DNA of 64,000 nucleotides, taken from assembly GCF_008641065.1 (NCBI RefSeq), contig NZ_VTRS01000001.1:186001-250000 (forward strand), written 5' to 3'. The position numbers and the translations under genes are program-made. This DNA comes from Rhabdaerophilum calidifontis. GTDB lineage: Bacteria; Pseudomonadota; Alphaproteobacteria; Rhizobiales; Beijerinckiaceae. Of the stretch, positions 8,388-17,356 are shown piece after piece. The notes beneath the pieces were generated by a model. The model had not been told where the DNA came from. It was given only the letters and a program-made list of their open reading frames with translations, and searched no databases. How positions within the stretch are numbered: position 1 is the first letter of the stretch; every line of letters begins with the position of its first letter.

Positions 8388-9161
8388 ATGGCTGATTTCG
8401 ATCGCAACGCTTATGCCCCTTATGCCGCGGGCATGGGCCGTACCATAAGCGCTGCCCAGTACGATCAGGGCCTGCGCTCCTATATGCTCGGCATCTACAA
8501 CCATATGTCGATCGCGCTGGCGATTTCGGGTCTGGTCGCGATCGGCGCCTTCATGCTCGGGACGACGACGGGCGCCAATGGCCGGCTCGCGCTGACGCCG
8601 TTCGGCGCCGCGATCTGGACGAGCCCGCTCAAATGGGCCGTCATGCTCGCCCCGCTGGCCTTCGTCTTCCTGCTTTCCTTCCGCTGGGAACGGATGAGCT
8701 TCGGCGCGCTGCTCGGGACCTTCTACGGCTTTGCGGCGATCATGGGCCTGTCGCTGTCGTCGATCTTCGTGATCTACAAGCTCGGGTCGATCGCGCAGGT
8801 CTTCTTTATCACCGCAGCCTCGTTCGGCGCGTTGTCGCTGTTCGGCTACACGACGAAGAAGGATCTGTCCGGCGTGGGCAAGTTCATGATCATGGGGCTG
8901 TTCGGCCTCGTGATTGCGGGCCTCGTCAACATCTTCATGCAGTCCTCGGCGCTCCAGTTCGCGATCAACGTGATCGGCGTCCTGGTGTTTGCGGGCCTCA
9001 CGGCCTGGGACACGCAGCGGCTGAAGGAGGAATATGACGCGGTCGCCGGCGACCAGGTTCTGCTCCAGAAATGGTCGCTGATGGGCGCGCTGACACTGTA
9101 TCTGAACTTCATCAACATGTTCCAGATGCTGCTCAGCCTGTTCGGCAACCGCAACGAATAA
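8388..9161 (+). CDS. Bax inhibitor-1 / YccA family membrane protein
   Basis: 257 residues with about seven hydrophobic segments spaced through residues 40-250 and a soluble N-terminus carrying the R-x-Y-(M/L)-x-x-(I/V)-Y-N-x-M pattern (RSYMLGIYNHMS) seen in bacterial BI-1/YccA proteins. The late segment FAGLTAWDTQRLKEEYD contains the conserved family D-x-Q. Members are integral inner-membrane proteins; YccA of E. coli interacts with the FtsH protease, and others act as pH-sensitive calcium leak channels. The gene stands alone with its own promoter candidate and a strong terminator. Confidence 0.92.
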   Translation: MADFDRNAYAPYAAGMGRTISAAQYDQGLRSYMLGIYNHMSIALAISGLVAIGAFMLGTTTGANGRLALTPFGAAIWTSPLKWAVMLAPLAFVFLLSFRWERMSFGALLGTFYGFAAIMGLSLSSIFVIYKLGSIAQVFFITAASFGALSLFGYTTKKDLSGVGKFMIMGLFGLVIAGLVNIFMQSSALQFAINVIGVLVFAGLTAWDTQRLKEEYDAVAGDQVLLQKWSLMGALTLYLNFINMFQMLLSLFGNRNE

Positions 9162-9185
9162 GGCCACGGTGTCCGGCGAGAATCG

Positions 9186-9215
9186 AAAGCCCCGGGGAAC
9201 CGGGGCTTTTGCTTT
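9186..9215 (+). terminator. Rho-independent terminator after the Bax-inhibitor gene
   Basis: A perfect 10-base stem AAAGCCCCGG / CCGGGGCTTT with a GGAA loop, followed by TTGCTTT. It lies 24 bases past the stop codon at 9161. Confidence 0.88.
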
Positions 9216-9238
9216 GACAGCACCCGGTTGCGGCCGGC

Positions 9239-9619
9239 TCAGCCGACGATCCGCGCCGGCTTGTCGATGACGTTGAGCACGCGCGCGAGATCCTCGCCGC
9301 GCTTGAGCACGGCGCCGCCGGCGGCGACCACCGAATAGGCGCCCTGCCTCGCCGCCCGCGCGGGCTCCTTGATCACGCGATAGAGCGGCATCTCGCCGCT
9401 GCGCTTGAGAATGGCGAAAATCGCCCGCTCGCGGCCGAACTCGATCGCGTAATCACGCCATTCGCCGGTGGCGACGTGGCGCCCATAGACACGGAGGATC
9501 TCCGACAATTCGCGCCGGTCGAAGCGCACGAGTTCCACCGCGCGCGCATTCCCGTGCGAGCGCGGGAAGGGAAGGATAATCGCCGCCTCGGATTCCGTGC
9601 CCTGATCGAATGCCGCCAT
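9239..9619 (-). CDS. DUF2794 domain protein
   Basis: 126 residues from an ATG preceded by GGTGGAGAAACGG. The body (VRFDRRELSEILRVYGRHVA, then GEWRDYAIEFGRERAIFAI and PLYRVIKEP) matches the DUF2794 family, found almost only in alphaproteobacteria and of unknown function. No signal peptide or membrane segment is seen. It is convergent with the Bax-inhibitor gene, sharing the short region with that gene's terminator. Confidence 0.8.
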   Translation of the reverse strand: MAAFDQGTESEAAIILPFPRSHGNARAVELVRFDRRELSEILRVYGRHVATGEWRDYAIEFGRERAIFAILKRSGEMPLYRVIKEPARAARQGAYSVVAAGGAVLKRGEDLARVLNVIDKPARIVG

Positions 9620-9886
9620 CCGTTTCTCCACCCGGTCAGTGTCGCAAATTGCCGCCGCTTGGCAAGCCTCGGCAGGAGCCGGCCAGCCCCGGCAGGAGCC
9701 GGCTAAGTCTTCCAGCATCGCCCGGTTTGGTTAGCGATTTCACAATTTGGCCCGATTTCCACCATTCGGCAGCCCGATGAGCCGGACAAGCTGCAAACAA
9801 TGCCAAGGCAGGATGGTCGAGCAGGACCCTACGCCCCCCAGCCCCCCTGCTCACCGTCGGATCCCCCCGGATCTGCCAGACGGCAT

Positions 9887-9924
9887 GGCGGCTCGGGCCC
9901 CCCGCGCGAGCCGCCCTCTTTTTT
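9887..9924 (+). terminator. Terminator-like hairpin, first of a pair
   Basis: Stem GGCGGCTCG (9887-9895) pairs with CGAGCCGCC (9907-9915), followed by CTCTTTTTT. The orientation is plus strand. No known gene ends just upstream. Confidence 0.65.
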
Positions 9925-9955
9925 GGCGGAACGCCTCGGCGTTCCGCCTTTTTCT
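9925..9955 (+). terminator. Terminator-like hairpin, second of a pair
   Basis: Stem GGCGGAACGCC (9925-9935) and GGCGTTCCGCC (9938-9948) form a perfect inverted repeat followed by TTTTTCTTG. It abuts the preceding terminator without a gap, again in plus orientation. Confidence 0.7.
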
Positions 9956-10074
9956 TGTTCCACTTTTCTTTATGCTCTTCTTCCCGGGCGTCTCTCCGCT
10001 TCTCCGCCCGTTTTGCCGTGAGGCGCTCGGCGAGCCGCGATGTCAACGGGCCGCGCGATCAGCGGATTGCGGTT

Positions 10075-10683
10075 TCAGCGGCCCTGGGCGTGATATTCGG
10101 GGTTCGGCTGCATGCCGACGGCGGAAGCCATGCGGTTCGACATGGCGAAGAAGGCCGCGACGGCCGCGATATCCCAGATCTCGGCCTCGGAGAACCCTGC
10201 CTCGCGCAGCCGCGCGCGGTCCGGCTCCTCGATCTCTGCCGAGGCGCGCGCGACCTTGAGCGCGAAATCCAGCATGGCCCGCTCGCGCGGGGCGAGGTCG
10301 GCGGCGCGGTAGTTGAAGGCCAGCGCCTCGCCGAGTTCCGGCCGCCCCGAAAGCTGGCGCACGGCGGCACCATGCGCGACCAGGCAATACCAGCAGCGGT
10401 TCTCGGCGGAAACGACGACCGCGATCATCTCCCGCTCCAGCTTGGTCAGCCCGGACGGGGCGAGCATCAGCTCGTTGTAGAACGCGGCGAAGGTCTCGAG
10501 CTTCGGCATGGCATGGCCATAGGCGACGAGGACATTCGGCACGAACCCCAACTTTTCCTCGCATTTGGTGAAATAGGCGGCCATTTCCGGCGAGAGCGGA
10601 GCCGGCTTCAGATCAAGCGCGGTCACATCCGCCGGATTTTGCCGGCTCGGCACCATGCTTGCCTCGCTTTTTTTGTTCGTCAT
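10075..10683 (-). CDS. Peroxidase-related AhpD-like (carboxymuconolactone decarboxylase family) protein
   Basis: 202 residues. The AhpD-type redox motif E-N-R-C-W-Y-C-x-x-x-H is present, with Cys97, Cys100 and His104; Glu94 completes the proton-relay pattern. Length and sequence fit the 'uncharacterised peroxidase-related' subgroup of the carboxymuconolactone decarboxylase family, probably a thiol-dependent alkylhydroperoxidase. Two in-frame starts, at 10683 and 10656, both follow the string GAGGCAAGC, and an A7 run lies between them; the first has the better GGGAGG. It is divergent from the glutamate dehydrogenase gene, with a 141-base shared upstream region. Confidence 0.85.
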   Translation of the reverse strand: MTNKKSEASMVPSRQNPADVTALDLKPAPLSPEMAAYFTKCEEKLGFVPNVLVAYGHAMPKLETFAAFYNELMLAPSGLTKLEREMIAVVVSAENRCWYCLVAHGAAVRQLSGRPELGEALAFNYRAADLAPRERAMLDFALKVARASAEIEEPDRARLREAGFSEAEIWDIAAVAAFFAMSNRMASAVGMQPNPEYHAQGR

Positions 10684-10824
10684 GCTTGCCTCCCGGATGC
10701 GCGCAGCGCATTAGACTTGTGGCGTAGACCCGGCCATCCACTGACCCGCCCACCATGATCCTGCCGGCGACGCCCCGCAAGCTTCCGTCCGTCGCGCGTC
10801 GTTCGGCCCATCGCGGAGCTTCCC

Positions 10825-13800
10825 ATGCCTCATGACGCCAGCCGCCCGAAACCTGTGTCCGCCGGCGCCCGTGAGCCGGCGAGCGAGGCCGATATCCGGA
10901 AGATGGCGGAGCTGCTTTTCGCGCAGGTCGATCCCGAGGATGCGGCGGCGATCGATGCGGCGGCGCGGCTCAAGCTCGGCGAGGCGGCGCTGCGGACGCT
11001 GGGCAAGCACCGCCCCGGCCGCCCGAAGCTGCGGGTGGAGCCGCTCGCCGGCCGCACAGGCGGGCGGGGGACGCTACTGGAGGTGGTGAACGACGACATG
11101 CCGTTCCTGCTCGATTCGACGCTTGCCGAATTGAGCGAACGCGGGCTGCCGATCGCGCTCGTCGCGCATCCGATCCTGGCGGTCGAGCGCGACGGTGCCG
11201 GGCGGCTCCAGCGGCTGATCGGCGCGGCGCAAGGGCGGGAATTGCCGCCGGTGCGGCGCGAGAGCCTGATCCACATCCATATCGCCGCGCGGCTCGATGC
11301 AGCGGCGCGCGCGGCGCTCGAGGCGAGCCTCGATGCGATCTACGCCGATATCCGCGCCGCCGTGGTCGATTGGGGGCCGATGCGCACCCGCCTCGCGGAG
11401 GTTGCGACCCGCTTCCGCGCCAATCCGCCGCTGCTGCCGGCGGACGAGATCGCCGAGGCCGTGCAATTCCTCGATTGGCTGCTCGCCGACAATTTCACCT
11501 TCCTCGGCATCCGCGAATACCGGTTCGACGATCCCGACACGCTCAACGATCCCAAGGCGGCGGACGGGCTCGGCATCCTGCGCGACCCCGAGGTGAAGGT
11601 GCTGCGCCGCGGCCGAGAACTCGTGGTGATGACGCCGGAGATCCGCGCCTTTCTCAAGGAGCCGACTCCGCTCTTCGTCGCCAAGGCCAATGTCAAATCC
11701 CTGATCCATCGCCGTGTCTATCTCGATTATATCGGCGTCAAGCTGATGGATGCGGCCGGCCGGCTCGAGGGCGAGTTGCGCGTCGTCGGGCTCTTCACTT
11801 CCACCGCCTATACCGGTTCGACGCGCGCGGTGCCCTATCTGCGCCACAAGGTCGCGCGTGTCTTCGAGCGGGCCGGGTTCGACCCCGCGAGCCATTCCGG
11901 CAAGTCGCTGATGAACGTGCTCGAAACCTACCCGCGCGACGAATTGTTCCAGGTCGATCTCGATACGCTCTACCGCTTCGCCATGGCGGTGATGGCGCTC
12001 GGCGAGCGGCCGCGGCTGCGCGCGCTGGCCCGCACCGACCGGTTCGACCGCTTCGTCTCGGTGCTCGTCTTCGTGCCGAAGGACCGCTACGACACCAGGG
12101 TTCGGCTCCGGATCGGCGATTATCTCGCGCGGGTTTATGAGGGGCGGATCTCGGCCGCCTATCCCGCCTATCCCGAAGGTCCGCTCGCGCGGACGCATTT
12201 CATCATCGGCCGGTTCGAGGGCGCGACGCCGGTGATCGACCAGGCGGTTCTGGAGGCCGAGATCGGCGCCATCATCCGGGTCTGGGCCGACGATTTCCGC
12301 GAGGCGCTGGCCGAGGAGGCGCCGGCGGACAAGGCCGTCGAATGGGAGCGGCGCTGGTCGGAAGCGTTCGGCGCGGCCTATCGCGAGGCGTTCACCGCCT
12401 CGGAGGCGATCGCGGATATCGTGCTGCTCGAGACGCTCGGCCCGGAAAAGCCGCTCGCCTTCAACATCTATCGCAAGGCCGGCGACGAGCCGACGCGCGC
12501 CAATCTCAAGGTGTTCTCGCATGCGCGGGCGATCCCGCTGTCGCGGCGCGTGCCGGTCCTGGAGAATCTCGGCTTCACGGTCATCAACGAGCGGACCTAC
12601 CGCATCCAGCCGGGCGACGAGGGCGCAGCGCGGCTCTGGCTGCACGACATGACGCTCGAGCGCCAGAAGGGCGGCGAGATCGACATTGCCGCGCTCGAAC
12701 TCGCGCTGGAAGCGGCGCTCGACGGCATCTTCTCCGGCCGGCTCGATGCGGACCGTTTCAACGTGCTCGTCGCGGAAGCCGGGCTCAGCCCGCGCGAGGC
12801 GGATATCCTGCGCGGCTATGCCCGCTATCTGCGCCAGATCGGCGTGCCTTACGGGCAGGTCTATATCGCCGACGCGCTGGCGCGCTACCCCTCCGCGACG
12901 CGCAACCTCGCGCGGCTCTTCGCGCTGCGCTTCGATCCCGATCTCAAGCTGAAGGAGAGCGAGCGGGCACGCCAGATCGCCGCCAAGGAGGCGGCGCTGC
13001 TCGGCGAGATCGACACGATCACCAGCCTCGACGATGACCGCATCTTCCGGCGCATGCTCAACCTCGTGAAGGCGACGCTGCGCACCAATGCCTATCAGCG
13101 CGGCGAGGACGGCGCCCCGCGCCCGACGATCGCGTTCAAGTTCGCCTGTTCCGAGATCGAGAACCTGCCGCTGCCGAGGCCCAGCTTCGAGATCTTCGTC
13201 GCCTCGCCGCAGGTCGAGGGCCTGCATCTGCGCTTCGGCCGTGTCGCGCGCGGCGGCCTGCGCTGGTCCGACCGGCCGATGGATTTCCGCACCGAGATCC
13301 TCGGCCTCGTCAAGGCGCAGCAGGTCAAGAACGCCGTCATCGTCCCGGTGGGCGCCAAGGGTGGCTTCGTGCCGAAGAACCTGCCGCCGCCGACCGATCG
13401 CGACGCCTGGTTCGCGGAGGGCACCAGCGCCTACAAGACCTTCGTTTCGGCCCTGCTCGACGTGACCGACACGATCCGCGGCGAGGAGATCGTGCCGCCG
13501 GCCCGAACCGTCCGCTATGACGGCGATGACCCCTATCTTGTCGTCGCCGCCGACAAGGGCACGGCGACCTTCTCCGACACCGCCAACGCCATTTCGGAGG
13601 CGCGCGGGCACTGGCTCGGCGATGCCTTCGCCTCCGGCGGCTCGGCGGGCTACGACCACAAGAAGATGGGCATCACCGCGCGCGGTGCCTGGGAGGCCGT
13701 GAAGCGGCATTTCCGCGAGATCGATATCGATATCCAGACCATGCCCTTCACCGTCGCCGGGGTCGGCGACATGTCCGGCGACGTGTTCGGGAACGGCATG

Positions 13801-15633
13801 CTGCTCTCGCCGCAGATCCGCCTCGTGGCGGCGTTCGACCATCGCGACATCTTCCTCGATCCGGCGCCGGATGCGGCGGCGAGCTTCGCGGAGCGCCAGC
13901 GGCTCTTCGACAAGGCGCGGTCGAGCTGGCAGGATTACGATCGGGCGCTGATCTCGCCGGGTGGCGGCGTGTTCTCGCGCATGGCGAAGAAGATCCCGCT
14001 GACGGCGGAAATCCGCGCCCTGCTCGGCCTCGAGGGCGAGGAGGCGACGCCGCAGCAGGTCATGACCGCCATTCTCGGGGCGAAGGTCGATCTGCTCTGG
14101 TTCGGCGGCATCGGCACCTATATCCGCGCGAGCCACGAGAGCGATGCCGAGGTCGGCGACCGCGCCAACGATCCGATCCGCATCATGGCGGCCGGGATCG
14201 GTGCCCGGGTGATCGGCGAGGGCGCCAATCTCGGCATGACCCAGGCGGCGCGGATCGAGGCCGGGCGGCGCGGCATTCGCCTCAATACCGACGCGATCGA
14301 CAATTCCGCCGGCGTCAATTCGTCGGATGTCGAGGTCAATCTCAAGATCGCGCTGGCGCGGCCGGAGCAGGACGGCCGGCTGACGCGCGCCGAGCGCAAC
14401 GCGCTGCTCGCCTCGATGACCGACGAGGTCGCCCGGCTGGTCCTGCGCAACAATTACCTGCAATCGCTGGCGCTTTCGCTCACCGAGCGCGCCGGCGCTG
14501 GCGCCAATCCCGACATGGTCGAGCTGATGCACGCGCTCGAGGCCGAGGGGCGGCTCGACCGTGCGGTCGAGGTCCTGCCCGGTGACGCCGAGATCGCCGA
14601 GCGCTCGGCGCGCGGCGAGGGCTTGACGCGGCCGGAACTCGCGGTGCTGCTCGCCTATGCCAAGCTCTCGCTGCATGACGCGCTGCTTGCCTCCGACGTG
14701 CCGGACGATCCCTATCTCGTCGAGGAATTGCGGCGCTATTTCCCGGCCGCCATGCAGCGGGCCTATCCGGATGCGATCGAACAGCATCGGCTGCGCCGGG
14801 AGATCGTGGCCACCCAGCTCGCCAATGCCGTGATCAATCGCGGCGGGCCGGCGATCGCTGTGCGCCTCGCGGGGCGGACGGGGCGGCCGCTGCCGGATGT
14901 CGCCCGCGCCTATGCGCTGGCGCGCGACGTGTTCGGCATCCTCGACATAAACCTCGCGATCGATGCGCTCGATGCGCGGATCGCCGGCGAGATGCAGCTC
15001 GCGCTCTACGGGGCGGCGGAAGCCCATGTCAGCGCGCGCATGCTGTGGTTCCTGCGCAATGTCGATTTCGCGCCGGGGCTCGCGGCGCTGGTGCAGCGCT
15101 TCCGCGCCGGGGTCTCGGCGATCATCGCCGATCCCGCGGCGCTGCTGGCGCCGGCGGCGCAGGCCCAGCGCGCGGCCGAGATCACGGCGCTGACCGGGCG
15201 CGGCGTGCCGGAAGCGCTCGCGGCGCGCATTGCCGATATTCCGCTGGCGGCCGGCGCGCTCGACGCCCAGCTCCTTGCGGAGCGCGCGGACATCGGCATC
15301 GTCGATGCGGCGCGGACCATCTTCGCGCTGGCCGATGCCTTCCGCCTCGGCGAGGCGCTGGAAGGCGCCCGGGCGATTCGGGTCACGGATCCCTACGAAC
15401 GACTGGCGCTCGACCGGGCGCTGGCGGCGATCGGCGAGGCGACGCGGCTCATCGCGGCCGAGATCGTGGCGCGGCACGGCGCCGGGGCGGGCAATGTCGC
15501 GGCCTGGATCGAGGCCGGCAGCGGCGCCATCGCCCGCGTCCAGCGCGGGATGGCGGATCTCACCGCCGGCGGGCTCAATCAGGCGAAGCTCACCGTGCTC
15601 GGCGGCATGCTCGGCGATCTCGCCCGGCGCTGA
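10825..15633 (+). CDS. NAD-specific glutamate dehydrogenase, large (GDH-180 type)
   Basis: 1602 residues, the expected size for the large bacterial NAD-GDH class. The enzyme deaminates glutamate to 2-oxoglutarate and ammonia, feeding carbon from amino acids into the TCA cycle. The N-terminal third holds ACT-like regulatory segments. The catalytic core lies near residues 800-1200, with [19 protein letters not shown], a substrate-binding lysine in [10 protein letters not shown], and the dinucleotide-binding stretch around [12 protein letters not shown]. The C-terminal 400 residues are the usual helical extension. Start ATG is preceded by GGAG. The gene is monocistronic, convergent with purH 19 bases away. 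Confidence 0.97.
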   Translation: MPHDASRPKPVSAGAREPASEADIRKMAELLFAQVDPEDAAAIDAAARLKLGEAALRTLGKHRPGRPKLRVEPLAGRTGGRGTLLEVVNDDMPFLLDSTLAELSERGLPIALVAHPILAVERDGAGRLQRLIGAAQGRELPPVRRESLIHIHIAARLDAAARAALEASLDAIYADIRAAVVDWGPMRTRLAEVATRFRANPPLLPADEIAEAVQFLDWLLADNFTFLGIREYRFDDPDTLNDPKAADGLGILRDPEVKVLRRGRELVVMTPEIRAFLKEPTPLFVAKANVKSLIHRRVYLDYIGVKLMDAAGRLEGELRVVGLFTSTAYTGSTRAVPYLRHKVARVFERAGFDPASHSGKSLMNVLETYPRDELFQVDLDTLYRFAMAVMALGERPRLRALARTDRFDRFVSVLVFVPKDRYDTRVRLRIGDYLARVYEGRISAAYPAYPEGPLARTHFIIGRFEGATPVIDQAVLEAEIGAIIRVWADDFREALAEEAPADKAVEWERRWSEAFGAAYREAFTASEAIADIVLLETLGPEKPLAFNIYRKAGDEPTRANLKVFSHARAIPLSRRVPVLENLGFTVINERTYRIQPGDEGAARLWLHDMTLERQKGGEIDIAALELALEAALDGIFSGRLDADRFNVLVAEAGLSPREADILRGYARYLRQIGVPYGQVYIADALARYPSATRNLARLFALRFDPDLKLKESERARQIAAKEAALLGEIDTITSLDDDRIFRRMLNLVKATLRTNAYQRGEDGAPRPTIAFKFACSEIENLPLPRPSFEIFVASPQVEGLHLRFGRVARGGLRWSDRPMDFRTEILGLVKAQQVKNAVIVPVGAKGGFVPKNLPPPTDRDAWFAEGTSAYKTFVSALLDVTDTIRGEEIVPPARTVRYDGDDPYLVVAADKGTATFSDTANAISEARGHWLGDAFASGGSAGYDHKKMGITARGAWEAVKRHFREIDIDIQTMPFTVAGVGDMSGDVFGNGMLLSPQIRLVAAFDHRDIFLDPAPDAAASFAERQRLFDKARSSWQDYDRALISPGGGVFSRMAKKIPLTAEIRALLGLEGEEATPQQVMTAILGAKVDLLWFGGIGTYIRASHESDAEVGDRANDPIRIMAAGIGARVIGEGANLGMTQAARIEAGRRGIRLNTDAIDNSAGVNSSDVEVNLKIALARPEQDGRLTRAERNALLASMTDEVARLVLRNNYLQSLALSLTERAGAGANPDMVELMHALEAEGRLDRAVEVLPGDAEIAERSARGEGLTRPELAVLLAYAKLSLHDALLASDVPDDPYLVEELRRYFPAAMQRAYPDAIEQHRLRREIVATQLANAVINRGGPAIAVRLAGRTGRPLPDVARAYALARDVFGILDINLAIDALDARIAGEMQLALYGAAEAHVSARMLWFLRNVDFAPGLAALVQRFRAGVSAIIADPAALLAPAAQAQRAAEITALTGRGVPEALAARIADIPLAAGALDAQLLAERADIGIVDAARTIFALADAFRLGEALEGARAIRVTDPYERLALDRALAAIGEATRLIAAEIVARHGAGAGNVAAWIEAGSGAIARVQRGMADLTAGGLNQAKLTVLGGMLGDLARR

Positions 15634-15642
15634 GGCGCCGGG
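15623..15642. terminator. Hairpin between convergent gdh and purH
   Basis: A perfect inverted repeat CCCGGCGC-TGAG-GCGCCGGG spans the gdh stop codon. It sits between two genes that end 19 bases apart and has no T-run on either strand, so it may be a weak bidirectional or Rho-assisted terminator. Confidence 0.35.
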
Positions 15643-15652
15643 TTCAGCCGGC

Positions 15653-17248
15653 TCAATGGCGGAAATGCCGGGTTCCGGTGAAGACCATCGCGATCCCGGC
15701 CTTGTCCGCCGCCGCGATCACCTCGGCATCGCGCATCGAGCCGCCGGGCTGGATCACGGCGGTGGCACCAGCCGCGACCAGGGCCTCGAGCCCGTCCGCG
15801 AAGGGGAAGAAGGCGTCCGAGGCCGCGACGGAGCCGAAGGTGAGCGGCTTCTCGGCGCCAGCCGCCTTGGCCGCCTCCCCGGCCTTCCAGGCGGCGATGC
15901 GCGCCGAATCGACGCGGCTCATCTGTCCGGCGCCGATGCCGACCGTGGCGGCATCCTTGGCATAGACGATCGCGTTCGATTTTACATGCTTCACCACCCG
16001 CCAGGCGAAGCGCAGATCGGCGCGCTCGGCCTCGGTGGGCGCGCGCCGGGTCACCGTCGTCAGCGCGAGATCGTCGACGGTCCGGTTGTCGCGGGTCTGG
16101 ACGAGCTGGCCGCCGGCGATGCTGCGCACGAGCAGGTCCTCGGCCCGGCGATCCGGGAGCGCGCCGGTGAGCAGCAGGCGGAGATTCTTCTTGGCGCCGA
16201 TGATGGCGATCGCCTCCTCGGTCGCGTTCGGGGCGATGATCACTTCGGTGAAGATCTCGGTGATCGCCCGCGCCGCCTCGGCGTCGAGAATCGCGTTCGC
16301 GGCGACGATGCCGCCAAAGGCCGAGACGGGATCGCAGGCAAGCGCCTTGCGATAGGCGGCGACGAGCGATTCGCCTTCCGCGACCCCGCAGGGATTGGCG
16401 TGCTTGATGATGGCCACGGCCTTTGTGCGGGCGGGATCGAATTCCGCCACGCATTCGAAGGCCGCGTCGGCGTCGTTGAGATTGTTGTAGGACAGTTCCT
16501 TGCCCTGAACCTGCCGTGCCGAGGCGATGCCGGGCCGCGCCGCGCCGGGATCGGTGACGAGCCAGGCGCGCTGATGCGGGTTCTCGCCATAGCGCAGGGC
16601 AGTGCGGCGCGGCGCATGCGCGTCCGGCGCGAGGGCGGGTCCGTCGGCCGTGACGGTCGCGAACCATTCGGCGATCGCGCGGTCATAGGCGGCGGTATGC
16701 GCGAAAGCCTTGGCGGCCAGTGCCCGGCGGAAGGTGCTGCGCGTCTCGCCGCCCTGCGAGTCCAGCTCCGCGAGCAGCGCCGGATAATCCGCCGGGTCGA
16801 CGACGACGGTCACGCCCACGTGGTTCTTGGCCGAGGAGCGGATCATTGCCGGGCCGCCGATATCGATATTCTCGATGATGGTCGCGAAATCCGCGCCCTT
16901 GGCCAAAGTCTCGCGGAACGGGTAGAGATTCGAGACAAGCAGGTCGATCGGTGCGATCCCATGCGCGAGCAGCGCCGCCTCGTGTTCGGGATTGCCGCGC
17001 ACCGCAAGCAACCCGCCATGCACGCGGGGATGCAGCGTCTTCACGCGGCCATCCATCATTTCCGGGAAGCCGGTCACCTCGGCGATATCGGTCACCGACA
17101 GGCCGGCCGCCTCGATCGCCGCGCGCGAGCCGCCGGTGGAAACCAGCGTCACGCCGCGCGCCACGAGCGCCCCGGCGAGCGGGGCGAGGCCGGTCTTGTC
17201 GTAAACCGAGATCAGCGCGCGCTGGATGGGGCGGGAATTCTGGGGCAT
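15653..17248 (-). CDS. purH: Bifunctional AICAR formyltransferase / IMP cyclohydrolase
   Basis: 531 residues, standard length. The N-terminal MGS-like IMP cyclohydrolase domain covers roughly residues 1-200 ([36 protein letters not shown]), followed by the AICARFT domain with [27 protein letters not shown] and the terminal [11 protein letters not shown] and QPGGSMRD motifs. It catalyses the last two steps of de novo IMP synthesis. In several Rhizobiales purH follows a heparinase-like gene and rsmB, as here. A strong hairpin lies in its 108-base upstream gap. Confidence 0.98.
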   Translation of the reverse strand: MPQNSRPIQRALISVYDKTGLAPLAGALVARGVTLVSTGGSRAAIEAAGLSVTDIAEVTGFPEMMDGRVKTLHPRVHGGLLAVRGNPEHEAALLAHGIAPIDLLVSNLYPFRETLAKGADFATIIENIDIGGPAMIRSSAKNHVGVTVVVDPADYPALLAELDSQGGETRSTFRRALAAKAFAHTAAYDRAIAEWFATVTADGPALAPDAHAPRRTALRYGENPHQRAWLVTDPGAARPGIASARQVQGKELSYNNLNDADAAFECVAEFDPARTKAVAIIKHANPCGVAEGESLVAAYRKALACDPVSAFGGIVAANAILDAEAARAITEIFTEVIIAPNATEEAIAIIGAKKNLRLLLTGALPDRRAEDLLVRSIAGGQLVQTRDNRTVDDLALTTVTRRAPTEAERADLRFAWRVVKHVKSNAIVYAKDAATVGIGAGQMSRVDSARIAAWKAGEAAKAAGAEKPLTFGSVAASDAFFPFADGLEALVAAGATAVIQPGGSMRDAEVIAAADKAGIAMVFTGTRHFRH

Positions 17249-17289
17249 GGCCGGCTCCGGTCTCGTCGCTAAAGCGCTCCGCCTAGCAC

Positions 17290-17322
17290 AGCCCTTCGCG
17301 CCGCACCATGGCGCGAAGGGCT
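17290..17322 (-). other. Perfect 12-bp inverted repeat in the purH leader region
   Basis: AGCCCTTCGCGC (17290-17301) pairs perfectly with GCGCGAAGGGCT (17311-17322) around a 9-base loop. It lies 35 bases past the heparinase-like stop and 42 bases before purH. Neither strand has a T-run after the stem, so it is not a classical terminator. It may be a Rho-assisted terminator, an mRNA-stabilising hairpin or a purH leader structure. Confidence 0.6.
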
Positions 17323-17356
17323 GGTTTCCGGGCTGAAGGGCGCCGATCCACCGCGT

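Larger units (their letters stand above)
9620..10074. other. Gene-poor 455-base stretch with a possible plus-strand transcript
   Basis: No convincing protein gene is seen. A frame from ATG 9777 begins MSRTSCKQCQGRM with a C-x-x-C pair, but it lacks a ribosome-binding site, has atypical codon use and reads straight through two plus-strand terminators. The two terminators (listed separately) have no annotated plus-strand gene upstream; the nearest one ended at 9186-9215. A short untranslated RNA between about 9720 and 9950 would explain them. A short direct repeat CGGCAGGAGCCGG occurs twice near 9670-9700. Confidence 0.35.

Noticed and set aside
9777-10259. Plus-strand frame starting MSRTSCKQCQGRM
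   Set aside because: A short zinc-ribbon-like C-x-x-C start, but no ribosome-binding site, atypical codon use, and it reads through two terminators and into the AhpD-like gene.
11074-15477. Very long open frame antisense to the glutamate dehydrogenase gene
   Set aside because: Its predicted protein is Arg/Asp/His-rich and without family motifs; long antisense frames are expected in such G+C-rich DNA opposite a real gene with complete family motifs.
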